DNA from: Microbacterium halimionae
Lineage (GTDB): Bacteria > Actinomycetota > Actinomycetes > Actinomycetales > Microbacteriaceae
Length of the DNA: 64,000 nucleotides
NCBI RefSeq assembly: GCF_011761265.1
Contig: NZ_JAAOZB010000001.1
Location: 1,488,001 to 1,552,000, forward strand
Direction of reading: 5' to 3'
Part shown: piece after piece, positions 7,511 through 17,006 of the stretch
Position numbering within the stretch: position 1 is the first letter of the stretch
Layout of the letters: each line of letters starts with the position of its first letter
Translations under genes and position numbers: made by a program
The notes under the pieces: model-generated
What the model saw: the letters and a program-made list of their open reading frames with translations, nothing else
What the model was told of the DNA's origin: nothing
Databases searched by the model: none

Positions 7511-8983
7511 CTAATTTGCCGCCGGTACCGTGGGCTGCGAGTCCGAAAATGCGACCTTCGGCACGAAGAACAAAAGTACTGCGGCGAGAAACCCGCCGGC
7601 GGCGCAGATGCTCCACACTGCAAGGTAACCGCCGAGGGATGCCGCTGTCTCGCTCACGAGGGTGCCGGCACCTGCTGCGAGCACAACGCCGAAGATCGCT
7701 GACGCAAATGTGCCACCGATCGTCTTTGTCGTGTTCGTAAGAGCGGAGGAGATTCCGGTTTGGCCACGCGGCGCGGCTGCCGCAGCAGCCGCAGGCAATG
7801 CCCCAACGAGCGCTCCGGAGCCGAGGCCAGCGATCGAGAGATTGAGCAGTACTTGCCATAGCTCGAGGTGAAACGGCAGAAAGAGTGCGTATCCGATGCC
7901 GACGAGCGCCGACGCGCCGATGAGGATCACCCGTGGATTTCCGCGCCGCGAGAGCACGGCAAAAATGATCGCGCCGACGATGAGCGAGACGAGGTAGACA
8001 CCGATGATGTTCGACCGAGAAGTGGCATCCAAGCCCAGCCCGTAGCCGAGGGAGGTGTCGGTGCCCGCGTACGTTGACAGGGGCCCCTGCGCACCCAGGA
8101 GGCTGATTCCGATCAAAGCTGCCGTCGCCTGGACCGGCCACATCTCTGGCCGCTTGAGTACGCGGATATCGATCGCGGGATCGCTTTGCCGCAACTCGAA
8201 CCGCACGAACCACCAGAATACGGCGACCCCGGCCGCGAGGAGGAGCCAGGTCCAGACGAAACCGGGTCCGTTGAGCCGCAGGAACGTAAGCGCGCTCGTG
8301 ACGAGCAGCAGAGCGAAGGCCAGGATGACGAAGCCACCTGTGTCGAGACGTCGTCCGCGTACCGGCTCCGATTCGGGGACGCCGATCCAAATGACGATGG
8401 CAACGAGACTCACCGCGATGGCGGGCACGATGAGCGTAAGCGGCAGATTTTCATTCGTCGCGGCGAAGATGCGCCCGGCCGCGAGCGCGCCGATGATGGC
8501 TCCTGCCTGCAAACCGACGACGAGGAGACCCGCTGCGCGACGCGTCGTCGAGACTCCCCGGTTTTGGCGGCGTCCGCGCTCAAAGATCAGGGCTACTTCG
8601 AGGGGAAGCCACACGACATAGAAGCCTTGGAGCGCCCACGCGATGAGAAAACTCCAAAATGAGCCAGCGAAAGCGAGCCACCAGCTTGCCCCGGCGGTCA
8701 ATATCGCGGCGATCAGAAGTATCTTCTTGTGCCCGTACATGTCGCCGAGCTTGGCGAGAATCGGCACAACCAGCGCGGAGAGCAGCAGCTGAGCCGCCTC
8801 GAACCAATTGACGTCCGAGTCGTGAACTCCTAAATGAGCGACGATGTCGCTGAACAGCGGCACGTAGTACCCCTGCAGGATTCCGCTCACGATTTCGACC
8901 AGCACGAACCAGCCGATCAGTGACGCGGTGATTCCGAGAGGCGACGTGAGTCGGGACGAGGGCACCGAGCGCGCGGACTGCAT
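7511..8983 (-). CDS. MFS transporter
   Basis: 490 residues with about fourteen hydrophobic segments and the MFS loop motif AKLGDMYGHKK between helices 2 and 3, consistent with a DHA2-like carrier. The opening TASLIGWFVLVEIVSGILQGYYVPLF is not a standard drug-pump signature, so the substrate is unknown. The ATG at 8983 is chosen because TACTCT (8990-8995) ends exactly 6 nt before it; the frame stays open upstream to 9421 but has no comparable start. It is divergent from the phosphoribosyltransferase gene. Confidence 0.8.
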   Translation of the reverse strand: MQSARSVPSSRLTSPLGITASLIGWFVLVEIVSGILQGYYVPLFSDIVAHLGVHDSDVNWFEAAQLLLSALVVPILAKLGDMYGHKKILLIAAILTAGASWWLAFAGSFWSFLIAWALQGFYVVWLPLEVALIFERGRRQNRGVSTTRRAAGLLVVGLQAGAIIGALAAGRIFAATNENLPLTLIVPAIAVSLVAIVIWIGVPESEPVRGRRLDTGGFVILAFALLLVTSALTFLRLNGPGFVWTWLLLAAGVAVFWWFVRFELRQSDPAIDIRVLKRPEMWPVQATAALIGISLLGAQGPLSTYAGTDTSLGYGLGLDATSRSNIIGVYLVSLIVGAIIFAVLSRRGNPRVILIGASALVGIGYALFLPFHLELWQVLLNLSIAGLGSGALVGALPAAAAAAAPRGQTGISSALTNTTKTIGGTFASAIFGVVLAAGAGTLVSETAASLGGYLAVWSICAAGGFLAAVLLFFVPKVAFSDSQPTVPAAN

Positions 8984-9067
8984 GCGGCGAGAGTACACCG
9001 ACACCACACGCGCGCGCTCTAGGCTGGAACGTGCCGGCGGTGGTGTCGTGCACGAGAGGAACACACA

Positions 9068-9577
9068 ATGGGCGAAGCAAACGGCGAGCGAGAGCATCTC
9101 ACCTGGGACGGTTTTGGTAGTGCATCCCGGGATATCGCAAGAGATATTCTTGCCGACGGCTTCGTGCCTCAGGTTGTTGTTGCCATCGCGCGAGGGGGTC
9201 TTCTTCCCGCGGGGTCGATTTCTTACGGACTCGGCGTGAAAAACTGCGGCGCTATCAACGTCGAGTTCTATACCGGGATCGGAACCGTCCTCGACGCTCC
9301 CGCGCTCTTGCCACCTGAGCTCGATATGACGTATCTCAAGGGCCGGCGGGTGCTTCTCGTCGACGATGTCGCCGATAGCGGCCGCACGCTGGATCTTGCA
9401 GTTAGGTTGCTGTCCGAGCAAGGTGCTGACGTGCGCTCGGCCGTCATTTATACAAAGCCGACCTCGATCATTCAGCCTGACTACAGCTGGAAAAAAACCG
9501 ACCTTTGGATCGACTTTCCATGGTCGTGGCAGGGGAGCGTTGTCGAAGAAGACGCTGGTCTCGCGGGTAGCGCCTGA
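9068..9577 (+). CDS. phosphoribosyltransferase-family protein
   Basis: A 169-residue type I PRTase. VLLVDDVADSGRTL near residue 97-110 is the PRPP-binding loop, and VVVAIARGGLLPAG is the first family motif. In overall form it resembles xanthine/hypoxanthine PRTases that salvage purine bases with PRPP, but the exact base is not evident. AGAGGAA lies upstream of the ATG at 9068 as ribosome site. It is 9 nt ahead of ung and probably cotranscribed with it. Confidence 0.85.
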   Translation: MGEANGEREHLTWDGFGSASRDIARDILADGFVPQVVVAIARGGLLPAGSISYGLGVKNCGAINVEFYTGIGTVLDAPALLPPELDMTYLKGRRVLLVDDVADSGRTLDLAVRLLSEQGADVRSAVIYTKPTSIIQPDYSWKKTDLWIDFPWSWQGSVVEEDAGLAGSA

Positions 9578-9586
9578 TCCTCGCCG

Positions 9587-10279
9587 ATGCCAAAGACTCT
9601 CACTGAATTAGCGGCTGCCGGAAGCATCGACACCGGGTGGGCCACAGCGCTTGCTCCCGTCGCGGACGATATTGCGGCTCTCGGTGAGCGACTGCGCGCT
9701 GAGGCGCACGTGGGAAGGCCGTTTCTTCCCGCCGGAGACAACGTGTTGCGGGCATTTGCGCGCCCGCTCGACGCAGTAAAGGTGCTGATTCTCGGTCAGG
9801 ATCCGTATCCCACGCCGGGGCATCCGATTGGGTTGTCTTTCGCAGTAGACAAACACATACGTCCGCTTCCGCGGAGCCTTGGCAATGTCTACAAGGAGCG
9901 CGAGAGCGACCTCGGGATCGCACCTGCGACGCACGGTGATCTATCTTCCTGGAGTGACCAAGGGGTCATGCTGTTGAATAGGGTGCTCACGGTTGCGCCG
10001 GGGGCTCCGGCATCCCACCGCGGCTGGGGGTGGGAGAAGATAACCGCTCACGCAATCAGCGCCTTAGTTGCGCGCCAGCGGCCACTCGTTGCGATTCTCT
10101 GGGGAAAGGATGCGGCGAGCGCGAAAGATTTGTTGGGGGATACCTCGATCATCGAGTCTGCGCACCCGTCGCCGCTGTCTGCGCGACGGGGGTTCTTCGG
10201 CTCGCGTCCGTTCTCACGCGCTAATGCGATGCTCATCGCGCAGGGTGCGAGTCCCATCGACTGGAACATTCCCGAGTGA
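9587..10279 (+). CDS. ung: uracil-DNA glycosylase (family 1)
   Basis: Excises uracil from DNA at the start of base-excision repair. The 230-residue protein has motif [11 protein letters not shown] with the catalytic Asp72, GLSFAV, the DNA-minor-groove Ser-Pro loop, and motif B HPSPLS followed by [13 protein letters not shown]. The Pro after GQDPY, in place of the His of the E. coli enzyme, is the usual actinobacterial form. The length matches the family. It follows the PRTase gene closely on the same strand. Confidence 0.95.
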   Translation: MPKTLTELAAAGSIDTGWATALAPVADDIAALGERLRAEAHVGRPFLPAGDNVLRAFARPLDAVKVLILGQDPYPTPGHPIGLSFAVDKHIRPLPRSLGNVYKERESDLGIAPATHGDLSSWSDQGVMLLNRVLTVAPGAPASHRGWGWEKITAHAISALVARQRPLVAILWGKDAASAKDLLGDTSIIESAHPSPLSARRGFFGSRPFSRANAMLIAQGASPIDWNIPE

Positions 10280-10310
10280 CCTAGCCGTCCCTCGCGCGTA
10301 GGGTAGAGAA

Positions 10311-10928
10311 ATGCTTGAGGAGGAATACGACAAGAGTCGTCGACGTATGCCGCGTCACCTCCGGCCGCGTCCTGCAAGCGAGGGTCCGTTTACGTATGAG
10401 ATTCGCGCCGCCGAGGTTTCTGACATTCCGGACATTCGCGAAATCTACAACTACTACGTCACCAACTCCGTCGTCACATTCGATGAGAAGCGATGGAGCG
10501 TTGCGCAATGGCGTGCGAAATTTGATCACATTCAAAAGCTCAATCTGCCGTTCCTTGTGGCGCAATCGCCCCGCGGGCAGGTTCTTGGGTATGCGCTTGT
10601 AAGCCCATGGGCCGGAAAATCAGCGTTTCGATACACCGTCGAAAACTCGATCTATCTCGGACCCAGTGCGACAGGCAAGGGCCTCGGGCGCGCTCTTCTG
10701 GAAGCGCTGATTGTCGCGTGTGAAGACCTGGGCATTCGCGAACTGGTTGCCGTCATCAGCGACAAAGGCGCCGACGGATCAATAGCTCTGCACGAACGGC
10801 TAGGTTTCGTTGAAGTAGGGCGCATGGGGCGCGTTGGCTTCAAATTCGGTCGGTGGCTAGGAACCATTTACCTGCAGAAGTCGTTGCACCCCAAAAAGAA
10901 GACGAAACGGCGCCTTTTCAGCCGCTGA
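10311..10928 (+). CDS. GNAT acetyltransferase, phosphinothricin-acetyltransferase-like
   Basis: 205 residues; the region EIRAAEVSDIPDIREIYNYYV and the acetyl-CoA loop SATGKGLGRALL match the PAT/MddA branch of the GNAT fold, and LHERLGFVEVGRMGRVGFKFGRW is the typical end. Relatives acetylate phosphinothricin or methionine sulfone and related amino acids. An N-terminal extension of about 30 residues and a basic tail (KKKTKRRLFSR) are additions to the usual ~170-residue domain. TAGGGT (10299-10304) ends 6 nt before the ATG: leaderless. Confidence 0.85.
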   Translation: MLEEEYDKSRRRMPRHLRPRPASEGPFTYEIRAAEVSDIPDIREIYNYYVTNSVVTFDEKRWSVAQWRAKFDHIQKLNLPFLVAQSPRGQVLGYALVSPWAGKSAFRYTVENSIYLGPSATGKGLGRALLEALIVACEDLGIRELVAVISDKGADGSIALHERLGFVEVGRMGRVGFKFGRWLGTIYLQKSLHPKKKTKRRLFSR

Positions 10929-10931
10929 CTC

Positions 10932-11741
10932 TCACTGTCCCTCGCCGCGTCGCGGACCGATGGCCGGGATAGATGCCAGCAATTGACGCGTGTAGCTGGC
11001 CTGTGGCTGGAGCAGAACCTTCTCGGTCGGACCCTCCTCGACGACGCGCCCGTCTTTCATTACGAGAACTTCATCACACAGGTTTTGCACGACGCCGATA
11101 TCGTGCGAAACAAGCAGGATCGTCAGCCCATCACGGCGTAGCTCTGCGAGCACATCCAGAATCTGCGCCCGGACTGTGACATCGAGGGCTGATAGCGGCT
11201 CATCGCCAACAAGAAGGCGGGGACGATGAACGATCGCGCGAGCGAGCGCAATGCGTTGGCGTTGGCCCCCTGAAAACTCGTGCGGATAGCGGTCGGCGGC
11301 CGCGGCATCCAGACCAACACTGCTCAGCACCTCTCGCACCCGGGCGCGACGGTCCCCATCGATATCGAGAGCCCAGAGTGGTTCACCCACGATGCGTCCG
11401 ACGCTCATTCTCGGATCGAGGGACGCATAAGGGTCCTGGAAGACGATTCCGGTCTGCCGGCGAAGCCAATGGAGTCGTCGCGCCGACGCCCGTGCATTGA
11501 CAACGGTGCCGTCAAATTCGATCACTCCCGAACTTGGCACGTCGAGAGCGAGGAGCAGGCGCACCAGTGTGGATTTTCCTGCACCGGACTCGCCAATAAC
11601 GCCGGTTGCTGTCCCCTCGCGCACCGTGACATCGACATCGTCGAGGGCTGTCGTCAGCGAACGGCGAGAGAACAGCGACGGACGCGCATTTCCGTGGGTC
11701 CGAGTGAGGCCCCGCGCGCGAAGGAGAGGCGCTTCAGTCAT
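10932..11741 (-). CDS. oligopeptide-type ABC transporter ATP-binding protein (DppF/OppF-like)
   Basis: 269 residues with Walker A GESGAGKST, Q-loop FQDPYASLDPRMSVG, signature SGGQRQR and Walker B LLVGDEP. The FQDPYASLDPR stretch is typical of the second ATPase of peptide/nickel importers. It powers import with the ATPase encoded immediately upstream, whose gene overlaps it by 8 nt. Last gene of the five-gene importer operon. Confidence 0.92.
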   Translation of the reverse strand: MTEAPLLRARGLTRTHGNARPSLFSRRSLTTALDDVDVTVREGTATGVIGESGAGKSTLVRLLLALDVPSSGVIEFDGTVVNARASARRLHWLRRQTGIVFQDPYASLDPRMSVGRIVGEPLWALDIDGDRRARVREVLSSVGLDAAAADRYPHEFSGGQRQRIALARAIVHRPRLLVGDEPLSALDVTVRAQILDVLAELRRDGLTILLVSHDIGVVQNLCDEVLVMKDGRVVEEGPTEKVLLQPQASYTRQLLASIPAIGPRRGEGQ

Positions 11742-12537
11742 CTGTCGCTCCTGTCGAGCGTGCTGGTCGCCACAAGGTCGCTGTGGCGTCGCGCAGAAGC
11801 CCCTGCGCGACAGCGGACTGCGGGTTCGTCAAGAGAGCTGACACGGCAGCCTGTTCGACGATCTTTCCGTTTGCAAGGACGACTCCGGTGCTTGCAACCT
11901 GGGACAAGACCGCAAGGTCATGCGTAATGAAGATCAACGACATCCCGTTGTGAGAGACGAGGTCATCGAGCAAAGTAAGAACTTCAGCTTGGATAGTGAC
12001 GTCAAGTGCGGTTGTCGGTTCGTCGGCGATGAGAAGCCGGGGACCGGCGGCCAAGGCGATTGCGATAGCGACGCGTTGACGCTGGCCGCCAGAGAGCTGA
12101 TGCGGAAAGCGTTTCACGATGCTCTCCGGGTTTGGTAGCCGCACGCGTGCTGCTTCTGCGATTGCGCGTCGTCCGAGTTCTGCTCTCGAGAGTCGTTCGT
12201 GGATTCTGATTGATTCCGCGATTTGCCGGCCCACAGTCCGAATCGGGTTGAGAGCCGTCTGCGGTTCTTGAAAGACGATTCCGATCTCATCGCCGCGCAC
12301 GTGCGCCATGTCGCGGTCGGGAAGACTCAGCAGTTCGCGACCGTTCCAGCGCACGCTGCCTGTGACCACCGCACCTTCCGGGAGGAGGCCCATCAGTGCA
12401 AGCGCCGTCAGGGACTTGCCGGAACCTGACTCTCCGATGATGCCGACGCGAGCCCCATCGGCGACGGAGAACGTGATCCCATCTACGGCGCGGACGCCAT
12501 CGATGTCGATTGTTAGGTTGTGCACCTCGAGGCTCAC
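11734..12537 (-). CDS. oligopeptide-type ABC transporter ATP-binding protein (DppD/OppD-like)
   Basis: 267 residues with Walker A GESGSGKS, the Q-loop VFQEPQTALNPIRTVG, signature SGGQRQR and Walker B LLIADEPTTALD. The EPQTALNP version is that of the first ATPase of dipeptide/oligopeptide importers. The protein is shorter than the ~320 residues usual for DppD and lacks the C-terminal oligopeptide/dipeptide extension with its iron-sulfur cysteines. Its start overlaps the permease gene by 4 nt. Confidence 0.92.
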   Translation of the reverse strand: MSLEVHNLTIDIDGVRAVDGITFSVADGARVGIIGESGSGKSLTALALMGLLPEGAVVTGSVRWNGRELLSLPDRDMAHVRGDEIGIVFQEPQTALNPIRTVGRQIAESIRIHERLSRAELGRRAIAEAARVRLPNPESIVKRFPHQLSGGQRQRVAIAIALAAGPRLLIADEPTTALDVTIQAEVLTLLDDLVSHNGMSLIFITHDLAVLSQVASTGVVLANGKIVEQAAVSALLTNPQSAVAQGLLRDATATLWRPARSTGATDD

Positions 12538-13439
12538 GCGACTACCTCCGGCTCGTGAAGTTCGGCAGCGGGCCGTCGTCGTGCCGACCGTCGCAAGGTT
12601 GGATCAGTTGCTTCACGAATGCCGTCGCCGAGCAGATTGAGGCCTAGCACTGTGATCGTGATGGCGAGTCCGGGCCAGATGACGACGAGTGGTTGCACAG
12701 TGATGTACTGCTGCAGTTCCGACAGCAGCGAACCCCAGCTCGGCTCCGTCACCGGAGCGCCGAACCCGAGGTACGAAAGTCCGGCTTCGGCAAGAACTGC
12801 GACCGCCATCGCCCATGAGAGCTGGACGATAAACACGGGCGCCACGTTCGGTAAAAGGTGTCGCACGAGATTCTGAGCGGGAGTGAGCCCGGAGGCGCGA
12901 CCGGCGACAACGAAGTCACTGTGCAGCACCCTCCTTAGCTCCGGTCGTGTCACGCGGGCGATGTTGACGCCGAATCCGATCCCGACTGCCCAGATGACAA
13001 CCCAGAGCGAGCCACCCCACACTGCCGAAATCATCATCGCGATGAGAAGCACCGGAAATGCGATGAGAATGTCGACGAACACGGCGACCGTCTCGCGTAT
13101 CGCTCGCGGGGTCAGCGCACCCAACGCAGCGAGCGCGAGACCGAGGACAGTCGCAATCACTCCCGCACCGACGGCGACAAAGACTGTCGTTCGCGATCCC
13201 GCCATGATGAGACTGAGAATGTCGCGCCCGGTGCCGTCAGTCCCGAACACATGCAGCCACGAAGGCGTGCTCCACCGTACGGCGATGTCTACGTTTTGTG
13301 GGTCGAACGGCATCCAAAAGCTGGAAACGATAGCCGTTGCGGTCACCAACCCCGCGACTACGAGGCCGAACCTGCCAGTAGACAGAGCCCAGAGGTGCGC
13401 AAGCCAGTTGCGGGAGGATCTGGTTTTGCTTGTGCTCAT
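12534..13439 (-). CDS. peptide/nickel-type ABC permease (DppC-like)
   Basis: 301 residues with about six membrane helices. FGTDGTGRDILSLIMAGSRTTV near the N-terminus and the coupling-helix region REVLHSDFVVAGRASGLTP… equivalent (here RRVLHSDFVVAGRASGLTP) identify the DppC class of permease. It forms the channel with the DppB-like subunit. ATGA-type 4-nt overlaps on both sides indicate translational coupling in the operon. Confidence 0.92.
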   Translation of the reverse strand: MSTSKTRSSRNWLAHLWALSTGRFGLVVAGLVTATAIVSSFWMPFDPQNVDIAVRWSTPSWLHVFGTDGTGRDILSLIMAGSRTTVFVAVGAGVIATVLGLALAALGALTPRAIRETVAVFVDILIAFPVLLIAMMISAVWGGSLWVVIWAVGIGFGVNIARVTRPELRRVLHSDFVVAGRASGLTPAQNLVRHLLPNVAPVFIVQLSWAMAVAVLAEAGLSYLGFGAPVTEPSWGSLLSELQQYITVQPLVVIWPGLAITITVLGLNLLGDGIREATDPTLRRSARRRPAAELHEPEVVA

Positions 13440-14389
13440 GCCGAATCTCCCCGCTGCCTGGGGTCGAGTGCGCGGTGGGCAAGATCAACAACGAATCCGA
13501 TGATCAAGACAAAACCTGTCAGGGCGAGAAGCTCGCCCTGAACCTTAGGCAGGTCTCTTCTTCCTACGTCCTCTACCAGCATGCGACCGATTCCCGGCAA
13601 CGAGAACAGCTGCTCAACGACAACAGCACCAACGATGATTCCGGCGATCTGCAGTCCAAGAACAGTCACGATCGACAAGCCCACGTTGGGAAGACCATGG
13701 CGAACGAGCGCTTGGTTGCGGGTCAGGCCTTTTGCTGCGGCGGTCCGCACGTAATCTTGATCGCTCGCCTGGATCGTTGCCGACCTCACAAAGCGCAGCA
13801 ACATGGCTCCCTCTACGACGCCGATCGTGACGGACGGCAGCAGAAGAGAGCGGAAGGCCGCACCAGGGTCGGACCATCCATCCCGGGGGAAACCCTGTGC
13901 TGGCAACCAACCAAGCCACACTGCAAAAACAACAACGAGCATCATTCCGGCCCACACGACCGGCACTGCTGCGAAGAACTGGGCTCCGACGCTCAAACCA
14001 GTGCCAAACGGCCGACCGCGCCGCATCGCGGACGCGACACCCAACGGAATGCTCACGATCAGGGCAACGAGTAAAGCCATGATCCCAAGGGGCACAGTGA
14101 CCTGAGCCTTTTGCGAGAGTTCGGCGGCAACGGGCGTTCCCGTGATCAGCGATGTGCCCAGGTCACCGCGAACGATACTGCCTAGCCAGTAGCCGTACTG
14201 TGCCCACAGGGGTTGATCGAGTCCGAGTCTCTCTCGTAGCGCGTCAACCTGTTCCGGGCTACCAGTGCTTCCGGCGATGACCTGTGCGATATCGCCCGGC
14301 AGTACCCGTAGTGAGAAGAAAATGAGCACGCTGGCAACGACGAGGCCCAACACAAGCAGGGCCAATCGTGTCAGCGCGTATCGAATCAC
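13436..14389 (-). CDS. peptide/nickel-type ABC permease (DppB-like)
   Basis: 317 residues and about six helices. The opening MIRYALTRLALLVLGLVVAS, LRVLPGDIAQVIAG and the coupling segment DYVRTAAAKGLTRNQALVRH are the DppB/OppB signatures. It pairs with the DppC-like subunit encoded next. It overlaps the substrate-binding protein gene by 4 nt. Confidence 0.92.
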   Translation of the reverse strand: MIRYALTRLALLVLGLVVASVLIFFSLRVLPGDIAQVIAGSTGSPEQVDALRERLGLDQPLWAQYGYWLGSIVRGDLGTSLITGTPVAAELSQKAQVTVPLGIMALLVALIVSIPLGVASAMRRGRPFGTGLSVGAQFFAAVPVVWAGMMLVVVFAVWLGWLPAQGFPRDGWSDPGAAFRSLLLPSVTIGVVEGAMLLRFVRSATIQASDQDYVRTAAAKGLTRNQALVRHGLPNVGLSIVTVLGLQIAGIIVGAVVVEQLFSLPGIGRMLVEDVGRRDLPKVQGELLALTGFVLIIGFVVDLAHRALDPRQRGDSA

Positions 14390-15897
14390 CCGGCGCTCTT
14401 GGCGATCTCGGCAGCGTTGAAGCGAGCGTTGACATTGACGGTGGGAACGCCGGTGACGTCAGAGGCAACAGCTACGACGGATGCTCCGTTGTAGAGCCAA
14501 TCCGCTGCTGCATCCTCTGACACGATCCGTGCTGCTTCTGCGAGCAGCTCTGCCGCTTGGTCTTCATCGGTCGCGGCGAGCGACTGCGTGTATAGGTCTT
14601 GAACCTCAGCGTTGTCGTACGTGAAGTAATAGTCGGGGTTCGCCCAGTTCTCGAAGTCATGCGCCTCGGTGTGAAGTACGAAGCTGAGTTCGTAGTCCTG
14701 ATTCGCATATACGTCGTTCAACCACGTCGAGAACTCAACCGAGTCGACTGTCAAAGTGATACCGACATCGTTGAGGTCCGACACCAAGATCTGCGCGACG
14801 GTCGTGGGATAAAAGGACGGGATCGTGAGGGTCAAACCGAGCTCTTCATATCCGGCGTCGCTCAGGAGCTCCATGGCTGCTTCAGGATCGTACGGTGCAA
14901 CGTCTGAGAGATCCTCGTAGCCGGGATCCAGTGACGGGATCGGGCCATAGAGAGTTTCGCCAGCCCCGAGGGCCTCGACGATGGCATTGTGATCGATTGC
15001 CTGGCGGATTGCCTGGCGGACGCGCTCGTCCGAAAGGGGGCCCGATGTGCTGTTCATCGCCAAGACACCCTTGTCAGTAGAGGCGCCGATCTCGACGGTG
15101 AAGTCGCCGTTTGCTTCGATCTGATCGCTCAAGGTTGCATCGAAACCTGTGAGCACATCTACTTCGCCAGCGAGGGCCGCTGCAAGTGCTGCCTGGGCCT
15201 CGGGGATGTAGGAGAACACAACCTCAGCAGATTGTGCAGGCTCGCCCCAGTAGCCGTCGTAACGCGAGAGCGTCACGCTGTCGCCCTGCTTCCATGAGGA
15301 GACCATAAATGGCCCGGTGCCGTTCGCCTCAGTGAGGTAATCAACCGAATCGTCCTGCTTGAGAATAATTCCGGCGCGCCCTGTCAGGTTCCACAACAGC
15401 GTTGAGTCGGGCTCGGAGAGCGTGAGCACGACATCCTGTCCGTCTGCCGTGATCGATTCGACTCCTGACAATCGTGAGGAGTCGAGCCATGTTGCGGTGT
15501 CGCGGTGCTGGGTCAATGACCAGACAACGTCGTCTGGAGTGAGCTCTTGCCCATCATGGAAAGTGACGCCTTCACGAAGCGTGAACGTATAGGTGAGTCC
15601 GTCATCTGAAACCGTGTAATCGCTAGCAAGAGCGGGAACGATGTCTTGTTCGGGCGTGCGCGAGACTAGCCCCTGGTAGACGTTGTCCACGAGGATCTGG
15701 TCGAGAGCTGCACCACTTGTCTCGCGAATATCAAGGTTCGTTGGTTCGAGCACGAGCCGCACGGCCACGGAAGCGTCTGGGTCGGCAGCCGCCGACGATG
15801 AAGTGCTGCCGCCATCCGGGTTTCCAGAGCACGCAGTGAGCGCGAGCGCGGCGGCCGCGAGGGATGCGGCGGCGGCGAGTGTGGTGCGGCGGAACAT
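14386..15897 (-). CDS. substrate-binding lipoprotein of the peptide-type ABC importer
   Basis: 503 residues, SBP family 5. The signal peptide ends in the lipobox LTAC with Cys23, so the protein is anchored outside the membrane and hands substrate to the permeases. VPALASDYTVSDDGLTYTFT and LREGVTFHDGQELTPDDV are family 5 hallmarks. Family 5 ligands include di- and oligopeptides, nickel complexes and glutathione; the ligand here is not predictable. The ATG at 15897 is preceded by AAAGGA with a proper gap; an upstream in-frame ATG at 15912 is less likely. First gene of the operon. Confidence 0.92.
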   Translation of the reverse strand: MFRRTTLAAAASLAAAALALTACSGNPDGGSTSSSAAADPDASVAVRLVLEPTNLDIRETSGAALDQILVDNVYQGLVSRTPEQDIVPALASDYTVSDDGLTYTFTLREGVTFHDGQELTPDDVVWSLTQHRDTATWLDSSRLSGVESITADGQDVVLTLSEPDSTLLWNLTGRAGIILKQDDSVDYLTEANGTGPFMVSSWKQGDSVTLSRYDGYWGEPAQSAEVVFSYIPEAQAALAAALAGEVDVLTGFDATLSDQIEANGDFTVEIGASTDKGVLAMNSTSGPLSDERVRQAIRQAIDHNAIVEALGAGETLYGPIPSLDPGYEDLSDVAPYDPEAAMELLSDAGYEELGLTLTIPSFYPTTVAQILVSDLNDVGITLTVDSVEFSTWLNDVYANQDYELSFVLHTEAHDFENWANPDYYFTYDNAEVQDLYTQSLAATDEDQAAELLAEAARIVSEDAAADWLYNGASVVAVASDVTGVPTVNVNARFNAAEIAKSAG

Positions 15898-16027
15898 ACG
15901 GGGTCCTTTCACAGGCTGCCGCGGCCGTCATCGGCGCGGCAGATTAACGCAGGATCGAGTGCGATAGAACAGCCTAAACTCCGCAGGGGCGGCGTGGGCA
16001 CGCTCTTGTGGCAATGCAAGATAAGAG

Positions 16028-16951
16028 TTAGAAGTTAGTGATCATTTCGGTGAGCAGCCTCGCAAGTTTACGGGGAATCTGCTCTTGCACATTGTGAGAT
16101 GACGTTACGCGCTCTACCTTCGTCGTCGGCGCGTGCGAAACGAACTCGGTTACGTCAGCGTCACTGACGTAACCGTTGTCGGCTTGGACCAGCGTGATCG
16201 GCGCTGATATGCGTTCAAGATCGCCCCATGCGTCGGGTCGTAGGGCCGTCGTCATGGCATTCTGCCCATCAGGGGTGGCCCCGGCCGCAGCAGCCATGAG
16301 ATGAGCAATATGGTGCTTCCACTCCACTCGGCCATCGGAACGTACACGCGAGTTGAGGAACACTCCACGCGCTGTGGACTCTTTGGAGCCGCCGAGTCCG
16401 AAGGCCAGCGCGCGATCCACAAGCTCTTCGCGAGACACCCAATCGGTCGGGCCGGCATAGAACTCGAGCAACTCGCGGGGTGCACCCGTGGGCTTTATGC
16501 CGGGCGTGATGTCGACGACGACCAGCGCCCGAACCAGCTCGGGTCGGGATGCGGCCACCGCCATCGCCGTCAACCCGCCGAGAGAATGGCCGACAAGCAA
16601 CTGCGGGGATTGGGTCCAGGCATTCATTCCTTCGATCACATCGGGGGCGAGAACTGAACCCACATAAGCCGCATCATCGCGCCACGAGGAGTCGCCGTGA
16701 CCCGGTAGATCGATGGCGAGCGCTGGCACACCAGCGGCGAGGATCGTGGCATCCCAGGTGTGAGCATTCAGCCCGGCGCCATGAAGGAAAGTCACGACAG
16801 GAGGTTCGTCGCCGTAGCGGAGCGCGCTCAGCATGCGGCCGTCGTCAAGAGCGAGAGTGAGGCGTTCAGACCGCGGGAGCGGCCCGCTGATTTGAATGTC
16901 AGCTTGCTGCGCGGCCAAAAAAGAGAATTCGTCGAACGCTACTTCGGTCAC
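16028..16951 (-). CDS. alpha/beta hydrolase
   Basis: 307 residues with the alpha/beta-hydrolase fold: oxyanion region TFLHGAGLNAHTWD, nucleophile elbow GHSLGG, and a C-terminal TSSHNVQEQIP that contributes the His. LPGHGDSSW is typical of esterases and C-C hydrolases. The substrate is unknown. The GTG start at 16951 is chosen because AAAGGAG lies 5 nt upstream; a longer start at 16990 lacks a ribosome site. It is divergent from the AhpD-like gene. Confidence 0.85.
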   Translation of the reverse strand: MTEVAFDEFSFLAAQQADIQISGPLPRSERLTLALDDGRMLSALRYGDEPPVVTFLHGAGLNAHTWDATILAAGVPALAIDLPGHGDSSWRDDAAYVGSVLAPDVIEGMNAWTQSPQLLVGHSLGGLTAMAVAASRPELVRALVVVDITPGIKPTGAPRELLEFYAGPTDWVSREELVDRALAFGLGGSKESTARGVFLNSRVRSDGRVEWKHHIAHLMAAAAGATPDGQNAMTTALRPDAWGDLERISAPITLVQADNGYVSDADVTEFVSHAPTTKVERVTSSHNVQEQIPRKLARLLTEMITNF

Positions 16952-17006
16952 TGTGCTCCTTTGCGGAAAAGGGGAATCTCGTATCCCCATTCGCTAGGGT
17001 AATTGG

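Noticed and set aside
6834-8390. 518-codon frame containing the lipoprotein
   Set aside because: Only the last 212 codons, with signal peptide and lipobox, are coding. The upstream part is an antisense-like frame of the MFS gene.
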